Below, piece by piece: positions 52,495-62,768 of a stretch of 64,000 nt of DNA. Position numbers and translations under genes: made by a program. Source of the stretch: Streptomyces sp. CNQ-509. Its GTDB lineage: Bacteria; Actinomycetota; Actinomycetes; Streptomycetales; Streptomycetaceae. Below the pieces are notes generated by a model that saw only the letters and a list, made by a program, of their open reading frames with translations, ran no database searches and was not told the DNA's origin. The stretch is taken from the NCBI RefSeq assembly GCF_001011035.1, contig NZ_CP011492.1, positions 5,253,001-5,317,000 of the forward strand, read 5' to 3'. Position 1 is the first letter of the stretch. Each line of letters starts with the position of its first letter.

Positions 52495-54162
52495 TCACTC
52501 CCGAGGCGCGGAGGCCAGCTCCAGGCGGGGCCAGTCGGCCAGGTCGGCGAGCAACTGCCGGTCGTGGGTGGCGACCACGACCGCGCAGGGCGTGGTCGTC
52601 AGGGCCCGGGTCAGCTCGTCGACCAAAGAGGCCGACAGGTGGTTGGTCAGCTCGTCCAGCATGAGCAGGTCGGGCTGCTCGGCCAGGCACATCGCCAGGT
52701 GCAGGCGCCGCTGCTGGCCCTGGGACATGCGACCCACCGGCGTGCGCAGCGCTGTCGCGTCGAGCAGGCCCAGCCCGCTCAGCGAGGGCGCACTTCCTTT
52801 CAGCCCCCGGGACCGGAGCCGGTCCACATGCGCCTCGTACGCCCGGTAAGCCGTGTGCTCCGGGTTCCAGACGGGGACCTCCTGGGAGAGCAGGACCACC
52901 CGTGCGTCGTGGTGGACGTGCAGGCTGCCCCCGGTGGGGTGTAGCTGCCCGGCCAGCACGCCCAGGAGGGTGGACTTGCCCGCCCCGTTGGGGCCGGTCA
53001 GCAGCAGCCGGTCGCCGCCGCTGATGGTCACCTCGACCGGCTGGTGCAGCCGTCCGGCGACCGTGAGGTCCTGCCCGTGCAGGACCGGGCGTCCGGCCCG
53101 GGTGCGCAGGTCGGGGAAGGACAGGCTCCGGGGCGGCTCGGGCACGGTGATGCGGTGCCGTTCGAGGTCTTCCACGCGCCGGTTGAAGGTCTGCACGACC
53201 CCGGCGGCACGGGTTGCCCGCTGGTGCTTTCCGGTTCCCTTGTCCGGGCGCCAGCCGGTCTGGAGGCGCCCGCGGGCCTCCTCGGCGGCCCGGGTGAGTT
53301 GCGCGTGTTCGGCCTGCTGGGCGGCGTGCTCCTGCTCCCACCGCTCCCGCTCGCGGCGGCGGCCCTCGACCCACCCGTCGTACCCGCCCGCGTACAGGCG
53401 CGGCAGACCGTCCCGGCTCGGGTCCAGGTCCAGGAACGTCGTGGCGACCGCGCGCAGCAGCGCCCGGTCGTGGCTGACCACGGCCACGCCCCCGGCGCGC
53501 TCGCGGAGGCTGCGTTCCAGGAAGCCCAGGGCTGCTGCGTCCAGGTGGTTGGTGGGTTCGTCCAGCAGCAGCAGATCGGTGGCCGAGCCGAGCACGACCG
53601 CCAGGCGCACGCGGTAGCGCTGCCCGACCGACAGGGTCGCCAGGCGCCGGTCGCGGTCGGTGCAGGCGCCCAGGCCCTCCAGGGCGACGTCGACGCGCCG
53701 CTCGGCGTCCCAGGCGTCGAGCGCGGTGGCGACTTCCAGGGCCCGGGCGTAGGCGTCGTCCGCGCCGGGCGAGCCCTGGGCAAGTGCCTCGGTCGCGCCG
53801 TCCAGCAGGTCCAGGGCGGTCAGGGAGTCCCCGACCGCTTCTTTCACCAGGTCGCCCACCGTGCGCTCGTCCTCGGCGTGCAGCGTCTGCTCGACCAGCG
53901 CCAGCGTTCCCGTACGCGAGACCGTGCCCGCGTCGGGCGTCAGCGTGCCGGCCAGCACGTGCAGCAGGGTCGTCTTGCCCCGTCCGTTCTCGCCGACGAC
54001 GGCCAGGCGCGAACCGGCCGAGACCGTCACGTCGGCGCCGGACAGGACCGTGCGCTCGCCCAGCCGGACCGCGATCCCCTCGGCGCGCACGTGTGCGGCG
54101 GCGCCGGCGGGAAGGTCCCGGGACAGGGCGGAGAAGGGGGAAGAGGAATCCGTACGAAGCAT
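52495..54162 (-). CDS. ABC-F protein, antibiotic-resistance type
   Basis: 555 aa with two ABC domains and no membrane helices. First domain: Walker [20 protein letters not shown], signature [15 protein letters not shown], Walker [21 protein letters not shown]. Second: [55 protein letters not shown]. The LDELTNHLS variant and the overall layout match Streptomyces ribosome-protection proteins of the VarM/TlrC/OleB/SrmB group (macrolide, lincosamide, streptogramin resistance). A leader peptide with attenuator lies upstream, pointing to antibiotic-inducible expression. Confidence 0.9.
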   Translation of the reverse strand: MLRTDSSSPFSALSRDLPAGAAAHVRAEGIAVRLGERTVLSGADVTVSAGSRLAVVGENGRGKTTLLHVLAGTLTPDAGTVSRTGTLALVEQTLHAEDERTVGDLVKEAVGDSLTALDLLDGATEALAQGSPGADDAYARALEVATALDAWDAERRVDVALEGLGACTDRDRRLATLSVGQRYRVRLAVVLGSATDLLLLDEPTNHLDAAALGFLERSLRERAGGVAVVSHDRALLRAVATTFLDLDPSRDGLPRLYAGGYDGWVEGRRRERERWEQEHAAQQAEHAQLTRAAEEARGRLQTGWRPDKGTGKHQRATRAAGVVQTFNRRVEDLERHRITVPEPPRSLSFPDLRTRAGRPVLHGQDLTVAGRLHQPVEVTISGGDRLLLTGPNGAGKSTLLGVLAGQLHPTGGSLHVHHDARVVLLSQEVPVWNPEHTAYRAYEAHVDRLRSRGLKGSAPSLSGLGLLDATALRTPVGRMSQGQQRRLHLAMCLAEQPDLLMLDELTNHLSASLVDELTRALTTTPCAVVVATHDRQLLADLADWPRLELASAPRE

Positions 54163-54248
54163 GCGTGTTCTCTCAGCTCGTCATGGAGCCGGGCACCACG
54201 CGGGGGCCGCCCGGCAGAAGGCCAGGACGGCGGGCGAGAGATCAGCCG

Positions 54249-54275
54249 GGTTCCGCCGCCGTCAGCGGCGGAACC
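54249..54275 (-). terminator. attenuator hairpin in the ABC-F leader
   Basis: On the minus strand GGTTCCGCCGC, TGACG, GCGGCGGAACC form a perfect 11-bp stem with a 5-nt loop that contains the leader peptide stop codon. A ribosome stalled in the leader would cover its 5' arm. Confidence 0.75.
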
Positions 54276-54297
54276 AGGGCTTCATACAGAAAGACAT
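54262..54297 (-). CDS. leader peptide MSFCMKPWFRR of the ABC-F gene
   Basis: An 11-codon reading frame ends in TGA inside the attenuator loop, about 100 nt before the ABC-F start. TACGCT lies 6 nt upstream of the ATG, so the mRNA may start at or next to the ATG (leaderless). AT-rich AATTGATT lies further upstream, near the expected -35 position, a feature of WblC/WhiB7-controlled promoters. The combination fits ribosome-mediated attenuation known for antibiotic-resistance ABC-F genes. Confidence 0.65.
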   Translation of the reverse strand: MSFCMKPWFRR

Positions 54298-54346
54298 GCC
54301 CCCAGCGTACGGGCGGGCCCGAGTGGGGGCGAATCAATTACCCCCC

Positions 54347-56775
54347 TCACTCCGAGCGCAGCGCCGTTGCCGTGCGGGTGGCGGCGGCCCAGGTGGCGGG
54401 GAGCAGGGCGCCCGCGGTGGCGATCGCGATGCCCGCCAGGGCGAGCAGGACCAGGTGCGCGGGCGTGTAGACGGCGACCAGGGCGTCCGGAATGTTCGTG
54501 CCCACCGAGCGGCCCATCTCCGGGACCACGTAATGGTGCAGTGCCGCGCCCAGCGGCACGCCCGCCGCGCCCGCCGCCAGGCCGATGCCCGCCACCGACG
54601 TGAGGACCATCGCGACCGTCTGCCGCGGGCTCATGCCCAGGGCCTTGAACACGCCCAGGTCGTGGACCCGTTCGCGGGTGTCGAGGACGACGGTGTTGAG
54701 GACGCCCAGGCAGGCCACCGCCACCAGCATCGCCGTCAGCATCGCGATGAGGGCCTGCATGGCGACGAGCACGGGGGAGTCCCCGTCCTCCGCCACGGCC
54801 ATCGCCTCCGCGCCCAGCGGCTCCAGGGCCGCGTTGAGTGCCGTGAGGTACGTGCCGCGGTCGGTGCCCGGGGCCAGGTCCACCACGTACTCGTCCGGCT
54901 CCCACGCCGGGACCAGGCCGGAGACGGAGGCGTGCGCGGTGCGCACGGCCAGGCCCTCGTCGTTCAGGTCGAAGACCTCGCCGACGATGCGGAGTTCTGC
55001 TGTGCGGTCACCGTCCCGGAGGGTGACGGTGTCGCCGAGGGCGGTGTTCGTGGCCTGGAGGAAGCGCGCCGGGGCGACCGCCTCGCCGGGAGCCGTGAAC
55101 CAGCGGCCCGCCGCCATGCGGTAGCCGTCGGCGGGGGCCTTGCCGCGGTACGTGACCAGCGGTACGGCGCCCTTGCGGCCGGAGACGGTGACCTCGGTCT
55201 GCGCGGTGGCGAAGTGGTGTGCCGTCTCCGGGCGGGCGTCGATCGCCGCGGTGACCTCCGCGGGGGAGGCGCCGGAGGCGGGACCGGCGGCCGGAGCCGG
55301 GGGCTGCGGGGGCGTGCCCGGACCGGCTTCCGTACCGCCGGGGCCGCCCGGTGCCCCCGGGACGCCCGCCCCCGGCGGCGGCATCATCCGGTGCACCGTC
55401 ACGTCCCCCGCGCCGTCCGGCGTCCCCTCCCGCTCCAGCGCCAGCAGCGACGTCCCCAGCCCCACCGCGAACGTCACCGCCAGCGCCCCGAACGTCACCG
55501 CAGCCGCCATCGTCGCCGACCGCGCCGGCCGGGCGAACGGGCCCGCCAGGCCCAGCACCACCGCCCGCGGCAGCGGCAGCCGGCCCAGCGCGTGCCGCAC
55601 CCGGCGCCCCCGCGCCGCCCGCGGCGTGCGGCCGACGCTGAGCGCCGCCGTCGTACGCAGCCGGGCCGCACGCAGCGCCGGGCCCAGGGCCGTCGCCGCG
55701 ACCAGGGTGAGGACCGCCGCCGGCACCGCGAGCGAGACCCACAGCGGGATGAGGATCCGCCCCGTGCCGTACGCGCTCGCGACCTCGTTCATCAGCGGCA
55801 CGGACAGCGCGTTGCCCAGCCCCGCGCCCAGCACCGCCCCCGCCGCCGCCGGGATCGCCGCCTGCGCGACGTACGCCCGCGCGACCTGCGACGGCGTGAA
55901 GCCCAGCGACTTCAGCACCCCGATCCGCCGGGTCGCCGCGCCCACCGCGCCGCTGACGACGATGCTCACGATCAGCACCGACATCGCCAGCCCCAGCAGC
56001 GCGAAGGCGGTGACGAAGGGGATGAAGGCGGCGGTGTCCTCGTTCGCGGCCTGCTTGACGTCGAGGTACGACTGAGACCCCGTCAGCGCCCCCGCGGGGA
56101 CGGCCGCCGCCACCGCCTTGCGCGCCGACGCGACCTCGCCGCGCGTGTCCGCGCCGGTCAGCCGGTAGAGCATCTGGCGGTCGGGACGGGCGCCTTCGGC
56201 GGTGAGTGCGCCGAGCTGCGCCGGCACGACCCAGCCGTCCGCGCTCTCGCCCACCGACTCGGCGATCCCGACGACCGTGAGCACCGGCCCGTCCGGCACC
56301 CCGTCGACCTCCACCCGCGCACCCAGCGCCATGTCCCTCGACCGCGCGCCCGACTCGATCACGATCTCGCCGGGCGCCCGCACCCAGCGGCCCTCCGTGA
56401 CGTCCAGGTCGTCGACCTCGCCGCCCGCCGACTTCCGCCCCGCCACCGTCAGCGGCGGCGACTTGGCCCCCTCGGGCGCGGTGGTGACGTGCAGGCGCAG
56501 CGAGGTGATCCCGTACGGGCCGGCCGCCGCGGTGACGCCTTCGGCCCCGGCGGTGGCGCGCACCCGCGCGGCGGTGGCCTTCTCGGCGTCGAACTGCCCG
56601 GTGAGGTGGGCGCCCTGCTGCCGGGCGAAGGCGTTGTCGAACGGCGCCCGGGAGCCGACGAGCAGCCCGGTCGCCAGCACGGCCGCGGCGACAGTGAGCA
56701 CCGTGGTCAGCACCATCACGGTGGTCTGCACGCGCCGCCGGCCCACCTCGGCGCGCACCACCCGGCCCAGGGCGC

Positions 56776-56779
<4 letters not shown>
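54347..56779 (-). CDS. FtsX-like ABC transporter permease
   Basis: 810 aa from GTG 56779, overlapping the ATPase stop (GTGA). Layout MacB/FtsX type: an N-terminal helix (VMVLTTVLTVAAAVLATGLL), a large extracellular domain, three helices (AFALLGLAMSVLIVSIVVSG, AYVAQAAIPAAAGAVLGAGL, VSLAVPAAVLTLVAATALGP), a second helix near 395, a second extracellular domain with a Pro/Gly-rich linker, and three C-terminal helices. ALRSE ends the protein. Such systems often export or sense antimicrobial peptides or lipids. Confidence 0.9.
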
Positions 56780-57597
<818 letters not shown>

Positions 57598-57743
57598 GGC
57601 CCGGGTCCTCCCCAGCTCGGCGGTCGGTGTGCGGCAGCAGACGCTAGGCGCGGGGTGGCGCGGGCACGTCGGCCGCGGTGCGGAAGGTCCGTACCGCATC
57701 CGGCCGACGGCGGGCGGCGTCATCCGCGCGAGGTAGGCGTGGG

Positions 57744-59702
57744 ATGGACGCGGGGTGGGTCCCGCGGTGGATCCGGCGGCGGCGGGCGGGTTGGCACACT
57801 GAGGCGGTGACGTGGGCGGGCGGGGCCATCGGGCGGTACGGGCGCGGGGCGGGACGCGCGGTGGGGCGGGTGCGCGGGTGGTTCGTGCGCCGGGGCACGG
57901 GCCGGGAGGCGTACGAGAACGGCGGCGTGGGACGGCCGGCTGGCGGTGGGGCGGGTGAACGGCGGCCGGTCGGCGGCCCGGTAACGGACCCGGGGGGCCG
58001 CGGGGCGGGCCCCGGGGCCCGGCGCGCGATGGCCCGGACGCTGCGTCGCGCCGCGAGCCGCGCGGCCGGCTGCCTGGCCGGCGGCGCGGGCTGCACGCCC
58101 GGCGACGGATCCCGTCGGCCCGCCGCAGGCGGGATCGCGCCGCCGCGGCCGTCCCGGTGGGTCTGGACCGCGGACGTCGCCCTCGCCCTCGTGCTGTCGG
58201 TCGGCACCGTCGTCGCCGACCTCGACCGCTCCTTCTACGAGCCGCGCGGCGACAGCCCGCAGCAGATCGCCCCGCGGCCCCCGCCGCCCGGCCTGCCGGG
58301 GCTGCCGGGGCTACCGGAGGACGGTCCGCCGGCCGTGCCGGAGCCCGGTTCGCGGGGAGTGCCGGAACCCGGCCGGGGCGGGACGGAAGGGCCGCGCCGT
58401 GGGGAGGTGTATCCGCCGCCCGTCGTCGAGCACGTGCTCCCGCCCGTCCGGGGCTGGGAGTTGGTGCTCGGCGCGTTCACCGCCCTCCCGCTGGTCGTCC
58501 GCCGCCGCTACCCCCTCGTCGCGCTCTGGGCGGTGCTCGGCGCGGCCGTCGCGTTCCACCTGGGCGAAGTCGCCCGCGGCGCGACGGCGTTCGCGTTCGC
58601 CGCCGGGGTGGTCGCGGCGTACAGCGCGGTGATGTACAGCCCGTACCGCAGGAGCGCGCTGGTGAGCGTCCTCGCCGGGGTGCCGCTGTTCGCGGCGGCG
58701 GGGGTGGTGCCGGAGGTGGGGCGCGGGTTCCTGCCGCTGCTGGTGCTGCTGCCGGTCGGGCTGGCCGCCAACGCGATCCACACGTGGCAGCAGCGCGTAC
58801 GCGCCCTCCAGGAGGAGCAGGCGGCGGCGACGCGGCTGGCCGTGGACCAGGAGCGGTCGCGGATCGCGCGCGAACTGCACGACGTCGTCACGCACAACGT
58901 CAGCATGATGACGATCCAGGCGGGGGCGGCGCGCAAGGTGCTGGACACGTCGCCGGAGCAGGCGCGGGAGGCGATGCGCGCGGTGGAGGCCGGCGGGCGG
59001 GCGGCGATGGCGGAGCTGCGGCACGTGATGGGGCTGCTGACGATGGCGGCGGCGGACCCGGCGGCCGGCCCGGCCGCGGACCCGGCTGCGGGGCCGGGTC
59101 CGGCGGCGTACGGCAAGCGGGACGGCGGCATGACCGCCCGCGGGGCGGACCGCGCCCCCGATCCGCCATCAGCCGCGGGCGATCCCGCACTCGCCGTCGA
59201 CCTCGCCCCGCAGCCCGGCCTCGGCCAACTCGCCGCCCTCGCCGGGCGCGTACGCGACACCGGCGTCCCGGTGGAGCTCTCCGTGACCGGCGCCCCCGAG
59301 GCCCCGCTGCCCGCGGGCGTCGACCTCGCCGCGTACCGCGTCGTGCAGGAGGCGCTGACGAACGCCGTCAAACACGCCGCCGGCGCCGCGGTCGCCGTCT
59401 CCGTGGCGCACGCGCCCGGCGAGCTGCGCGTCGAGGTGACCGACACCGGCGGCCCGCCCGCCGCCCGCGCCGCGGCCGGCAGCGGCCGCGGGCTCATCGG
59501 CCTGCGCGAACGCCTCGCGGTCTACGGCGGTACGCTCCACGCCGCCCCGCGCCCCCGCGGCGGCTACCGCGTCCGCGCCCTGATCCCGCTCCCGGACCGG
59601 CCGCCGCTCCCTGATCCGGCAGGACCCGCACGACAGACTCCGGCGCCGGAGTGCGGGGACGCGCATGCCCCTGGCGGAGCCGGGGGCGCCGTGCAGACAT
59701 AA
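57744..59702 (+). CDS. sensor histidine kinase, NarL-partner (HisKA_3) type
   Basis: About 652 aa if ATG 57744 is used (good codon bias begins there); GTG 57807 and ATG 58029 are alternatives. A long basic, Gly/Arg-rich N-terminus leads to membrane helices (VWTADVALALVLSVGTVVAD, and several from about 255 to 370), the H-box ERSRIARELHDVVTHNVSMM, and HATPase motifs VQEALTNAVKHAAGAAVAVS, VEVTDTGGPP and GSGRGLIGLRERLAVYGGTL. It should phosphorylate a LuxR-type regulator, but none is adjacent; the next gene is Rrf2. It probably works with the divergent ABC transporter. Confidence 0.85.
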   Translation: MDAGWVPRWIRRRRAGWHTEAVTWAGGAIGRYGRGAGRAVGRVRGWFVRRGTGREAYENGGVGRPAGGGAGERRPVGGPVTDPGGRGAGPGARRAMARTLRRAASRAAGCLAGGAGCTPGDGSRRPAAGGIAPPRPSRWVWTADVALALVLSVGTVVADLDRSFYEPRGDSPQQIAPRPPPPGLPGLPGLPEDGPPAVPEPGSRGVPEPGRGGTEGPRRGEVYPPPVVEHVLPPVRGWELVLGAFTALPLVVRRRYPLVALWAVLGAAVAFHLGEVARGATAFAFAAGVVAAYSAVMYSPYRRSALVSVLAGVPLFAAAGVVPEVGRGFLPLLVLLPVGLAANAIHTWQQRVRALQEEQAAATRLAVDQERSRIARELHDVVTHNVSMMTIQAGAARKVLDTSPEQAREAMRAVEAGGRAAMAELRHVMGLLTMAAADPAAGPAADPAAGPGPAAYGKRDGGMTARGADRAPDPPSAAGDPALAVDLAPQPGLGQLAALAGRVRDTGVPVELSVTGAPEAPLPAGVDLAAYRVVQEALTNAVKHAAGAAVAVSVAHAPGELRVEVTDTGGPPAARAAAGSGRGLIGLRERLAVYGGTLHAAPRPRGGYRVRALIPLPDRPPLPDPAGPARQTPAPECGDAHAPGGAGGAVQT

Positions 59703-60169
59703 TGACCGGCATGCGGATCTCGGCACGAGCAGACTACGCGGTGCGCGCGGCACTGGAGCTGGCGGCGGCGACGGAGGAGGCCCCGGTCAAGGCGGAGGCC
59801 ATCGCGGACGCGCAGGGCATTCCGCACAAGTTCCTGGAGAGCATCCTGGGCGACATGCGCCGCGGCCGGCTGGTCGTCAGCCAGCGCGGCGGCCGCGGCG
59901 GCTACCGCCTCGCCGCGCCCGCCGACGAGATCACCATCGCCGACGTCATACGGGTCGTGGAGGGCCCGCTGGTCTCCGTGCGCGGCGCCCGGCCGCCGGA
60001 GCTGTCGTACGTGGGGCCCGCGGAGTCGCTGCTGCCGCTGTGGATCGCGCTGCGCGTGAACGTGCGCAGGATCCTGGGGGAGGTCACGCTCGCGGACGTG
60101 GCGTCGGCGCGGCTGCCGGGGTACGTGCACGAGCTGGCGGAGGACCCCGACGCGTGGACGAACCCCTGA
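59702..60169 (+). CDS. Rrf2-family transcriptional regulator
   Basis: 155 aa from ATG 59702, which overlaps the kinase stop (TAATG); ATG 59711 (MRISARADYAV) is the other likely start. Rrf2 winged helix: ISARADYAVRAALELAAATE, AIADAQGIPHKFLESILGDM, RRGRLVVSQRGGRGGYRLAA, then ITIADVIRVVEGPLVSV. It contains no cysteine at all, so it cannot use the Cys-ligated Fe-S cluster of IscR/NsrR. Coupled to the kinase, which is unusual. Confidence 0.9.
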   Translation: MTGMRISARADYAVRAALELAAATEEAPVKAEAIADAQGIPHKFLESILGDMRRGRLVVSQRGGRGGYRLAAPADEITIADVIRVVEGPLVSVRGARPPELSYVGPAESLLPLWIALRVNVRRILGEVTLADVASARLPGYVHELAEDPDAWTNP

Positions 60170-60249
60170 GGGCGTAGCGCACGCGCCGCGGGCCGTGCGA
60201 CAGTGGCGGTCGCGTCTCCCCCCACGGACACCCGACTCCGGGGAGAGAC

Positions 60250-60700
60250 GTGCCCGAGAACCGGCACATGGCCAGGCGAGCGCTGCTCGCGGGCGCGGCC
60301 GCGAGCGGCATCGCCGGGCGTGGGGCACGCACATCGACGACCGCGGCCGGGTCCTCGTCCAGACCCAGACGGAGTTCCAGGCCGACCCCGAACTCCCGCC
60401 GCGCGGCGGCCTCTACGTCCTGCGTCCCGCCACCGCCGCCGCTCCGGTACGGATCACGCCCCCCGACCCGGAGGCGGTCAACGCGGCCCCCGACGCGCTC
60501 GGCGCGGGCGGCCACGTCGTCGCGGGCCAGGTGCGCTTCATGGCCTGGTCGCGGGACCCGTTCCTCTGGCACGACGGCAGAGTCACCGAACTCACCCGCC
60601 TCACCGGCGCGTACCGCCCGGTCTTCGGCGCGGGCGTCAACGCCCGCGGCTGTTGCGGGCGCGGGCCTGGTGTCGGCGATCCAAGCCGAACGCCCCTGAG
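60250..60700 (+). pseudogene. secreted HAF-repeat-type protein, decayed
   Basis: GTG 60250 opens a signal-like N-terminus (PENRHMARRALLAGAAASGI). After a frame change near 60310 the sequence reads GTHIDDRGRVLVQTQTEFQ, LYVLRPATAAAPVRI, FMAWSRDPFLWHDGRVTELT and VFGAGVNARG, which is the style of HAF repeats (FLW..G..TxL...NxxG). Another frame takes over near 60650 (AAVAGAGLVSAI). The gene is short and broken in at least two places. Confidence 0.55.
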
Positions 60701-60727
60701 AGCAGCCCACGGAAACATGCACACCAC

Positions 60728-60777
60728 AGGGTCACGCTTCGGCCTGCCGTCTCTACCGACGGCCGGGAGGCGTGACC
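60728..60777. terminator. long imperfect hairpin
   Basis: GGGTCACGC (60728-60736) pairs with GCGTGACCC (60769-60777), with inner pairing of CCGTC and GACGG. It closes the HAF relic region before the SARP promoter. Confidence 0.6.
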
Positions 60778-61014
60778 CAGGCCGGTCGGGCCGTACTGCT
60801 GCCGCGTCTTCTTCCTTGCGCGTAATTCCCCGCGCCATTCCTGGTTCCGCAATGGTGCAGCGCAACCCTTCCGGGTCGACCTTGACGAAGACTTGGGCGA
60901 CATCTGTCACGCCTTGACAGAGCCTTCACATGCCCCAGGGCGTGCTGTTAGCTACCGACCATTCGCAGCCGTATCCCCACACCCAGGAATGCCGTCCCAA
61001 GACCGGGAGAAATC

Positions 61015-61764
61015 GTGTATCGAAACCGGTTTACCATTCGACTGCTCGGCACCTTCGAGGTGGCCCGTGACGGCAGCGCCCCCATCCGGCTCTGGCCGAA
61101 ACCCCGGGCGCTGCTGGCCCAGTTGCTGGTGGCCGACGCGCCGGTGCCGATGCGGCGGATCGTCGCCGAGCTGTGGCCGCGCGAGGCGCCGGAGTCCGCC
61201 ACCGTCAACGTACGCGGTTACGTCCACCTCATCCGCCGGGCCCTCGGCACGGACGCGGTGCAGACCTTGCACGACGGCGTGTACGCGGTGCGTCTGCCCG
61301 GGGCTCAGGTCGACTACCGGATGTTCCTCGACCTGCTGGACCGGTCTCGGACGACCGACGTCCCGCCCGAGCGAATAATCCACCTCAAGCGGGCTCTCGC
61401 GCTCTGTGGCGGGCCGGTTCTCAGCGACGTCCCGCATGGCCCGATGCTGGGGAACTGGGTGGCATCCGTGCAGGACCACCGGAGGCGGGCCCTCCTTGAG
61501 CTTGCTGCACTGCTCATCCACGGCGGCCGGTGCGACGATGCCCAGCGCCTGCTGCGGAGCCATCTGCTGGAGCAGGCGGCCGACGAGACCGCGTACATGC
61601 TGCTCATGCAAGCGCTGTACGCGGCGGGAGACGGCGGCGCCGCGTTGGCCGTCTACCGGCAGGCGTACCGCGAACTCGCCCGGATCGGCATGCTGCCGGG
61701 TCCGCGGCTATCGGCCCTGCAGGACGCTGTTCTCCATCACCATCCGCTGCCCGCCGGGTCCTGA
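61015..61764 (+). CDS. small SARP-family regulator (winged helix + BTAD)
   Basis: 249 aa from GTG 61015 (GGGAGAAATC upstream). OmpR-like DNA-binding domain (FTIRLLGTFEVARDGSAPIR, RALLAQLLVADAPVPMRRIV, ATVNVRGYVHLIRRALG) and a BTAD helical domain (LLELAALLIHGGRCDDAQRL, AYMLLMQALYAAGDGGAALA, VYRQAYRELARIGMLPGPRL). Size and layout match pathway-specific activators such as ActII-ORF4 or RedD. It converges on, and overlaps by 28 bp, the MauE-S26-ABC cassette, which it may control. Confidence 0.9.
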   Translation: MYRNRFTIRLLGTFEVARDGSAPIRLWPKPRALLAQLLVADAPVPMRRIVAELWPREAPESATVNVRGYVHLIRRALGTDAVQTLHDGVYAVRLPGAQVDYRMFLDLLDRSRTTDVPPERIIHLKRALALCGGPVLSDVPHGPMLGNWVASVQDHRRRALLELAALLIHGGRCDDAQRLLRSHLLEQAADETAYMLLMQALYAAGDGGAALAVYRQAYRELARIGMLPGPRLSALQDAVLHHHPLPAGS

Positions 61765-62312
61765 TGACGGGACGCGGGCGTGGGTGCGAAGAGCGAGAGG
61801 AGGTCGTCGAAGCGAATGACGAGCAGGGCACAGAACAGCCCTCCGGCCACCGCCGAGATCACCGCGGCGGCGCTGTCCACATCCCCTCCTGGGCCGAGCG
61901 TGTTTGCCGCCAGCCCGGTCACGGCAAGGCCGGCCAGCACGACGTTGCGCACGAGGTGCGGCCTGCCCAGCGGGGCGGTGCCGGCGCCGAAGCAGCGGCA
62001 CAGCACGTGGCCGCCTCTCCGCTCCTTCCGGCTGATCGCCACGGCCAGCACGAGGAGGACCCCGGCGGCCAGCGCCATTCCCGCGGGAACCGCCGGGGGC
62101 ACGGCGACCAGCAGCACGATGGCGGCCTCGCAGAGCAGGTATGCGATGCCCAGCGGGCGACGGCGGGGGCGGAGGCCGGCAGGCAGCAGCGCCCCTGTCG
62201 TCTCCACGAACTCCCGGAAGTCGGCCGGGCGGAGCTTCGACACCAGCGCCGTGGCGAAGACCACGCCCAGGAGCACCCGGATGGCGAGATCGAGATACTG
62301 GCCGGCAGGCAC
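61737..62312 (-). CDS. MauE/DoxX-like redox membrane protein
   Basis: 191 aa from GTG 62312 (GGAGG 6 nt upstream). Four hydrophobic segments (YLDLAIRVLLGVVFATALVS, IAYLLCEAAIVLLVAVPPAV, MALAAGVLLVLAVAISR, AAVISAVAGGLFCALLVI) and the Cys motif GHVLCRCFGAG, typical of the MauE family that handles thiol/disulfide electron flow across the membrane. Last gene of the cassette, 30 bp after the peptidase. Confidence 0.85.
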   Translation of the reverse strand: MPAGQYLDLAIRVLLGVVFATALVSKLRPADFREFVETTGALLPAGLRPRRRPLGIAYLLCEAAIVLLVAVPPAVPAGMALAAGVLLVLAVAISRKERRGGHVLCRCFGAGTAPLGRPHLVRNVVLAGLAVTGLAANTLGPGGDVDSAAAVISAVAGGLFCALLVIRFDDLLSLFAPTPASRHQDPAGSGW

Positions 62313-62342
62313 GTGCGCCTCCTCCTGTTGAGATGGTCCGAA

Positions 62343-62768
62343 CTATCGAGAAGGCCCGAGGTGGCGGAGCACGACGCCGTACACGCTCGACAGGTGCTGC
62401 GGGCCGAGTTGCCGGGAGTCGAGGCTGTCCGCGCGGTTGTCCCCAAGCACGACGAGACGACCGGGCGGCACGCGAGCGCTCCCGCCGGGCGCCACCTCGT
62501 CGGGCACCGTGTCACCGGGCAGCGCCGCCACCCGCTTGACCTTCAGCGTCCTGCCGCGCCCCCCGTCGGCACCGAAGACGACCACGTCGCCGACCCGCAG
62601 CCGGCGCGCGCCGCGGCGTCGGGCGAGCACCCGTTCGCCGTCGGCGTAGGCGGGCAACATGCTGGGGCCGACGATGGAGACGACCCGGTAGCTGCGGCGG
62701 AGCCACCAGACGCCGACCAACATCGCTGCCAGCGCGGCGCCGGCGAGCAGGGGCCACGCGGCCGTCAC
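62343..62768 (-). CDS. S26-family signal peptidase
   Basis: 141 aa from GTG 62768, overlapping the ABC gene stop (GTGA). One N-terminal helix (LLAGAALAAMLVGVWWL), then the catalytic Ser in SIVGPSMLPAYADGERVL, the Lys general base in TLKVKRVAALPGDTV and the conserved GRLVVLGDNRADSLDSRQLG. It is shorter than housekeeping LepB and resembles specialised peptidases that process one exported substrate. Coupling to an ABC exporter supports that. Confidence 0.88.
   Translation of the reverse strand: MTAAWPLLAGAALAAMLVGVWWLRRSYRVVSIVGPSMLPAYADGERVLARRRGARRLRVGDVVVFGADGGRGRTLKVKRVAALPGDTVPDEVAPGGSARVPPGRLVVLGDNRADSLDSRQLGPQHLSSVYGVVLRHLGPSR

Noticed and set aside
53044-54603. Very long plus-strand frames opposite the ABC-F and FtsX genes
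   Set aside because: Typical antisense shadows of high-GC genes; the minus-strand proteins carry complete ABC and FtsX motifs.
60916-60960. TTGACA at about 60916 as -35 of the SARP gene
   Set aside because: No -10-like hexamer at 16-18 nt; GTTAGCT is too far away, so no promoter is called.
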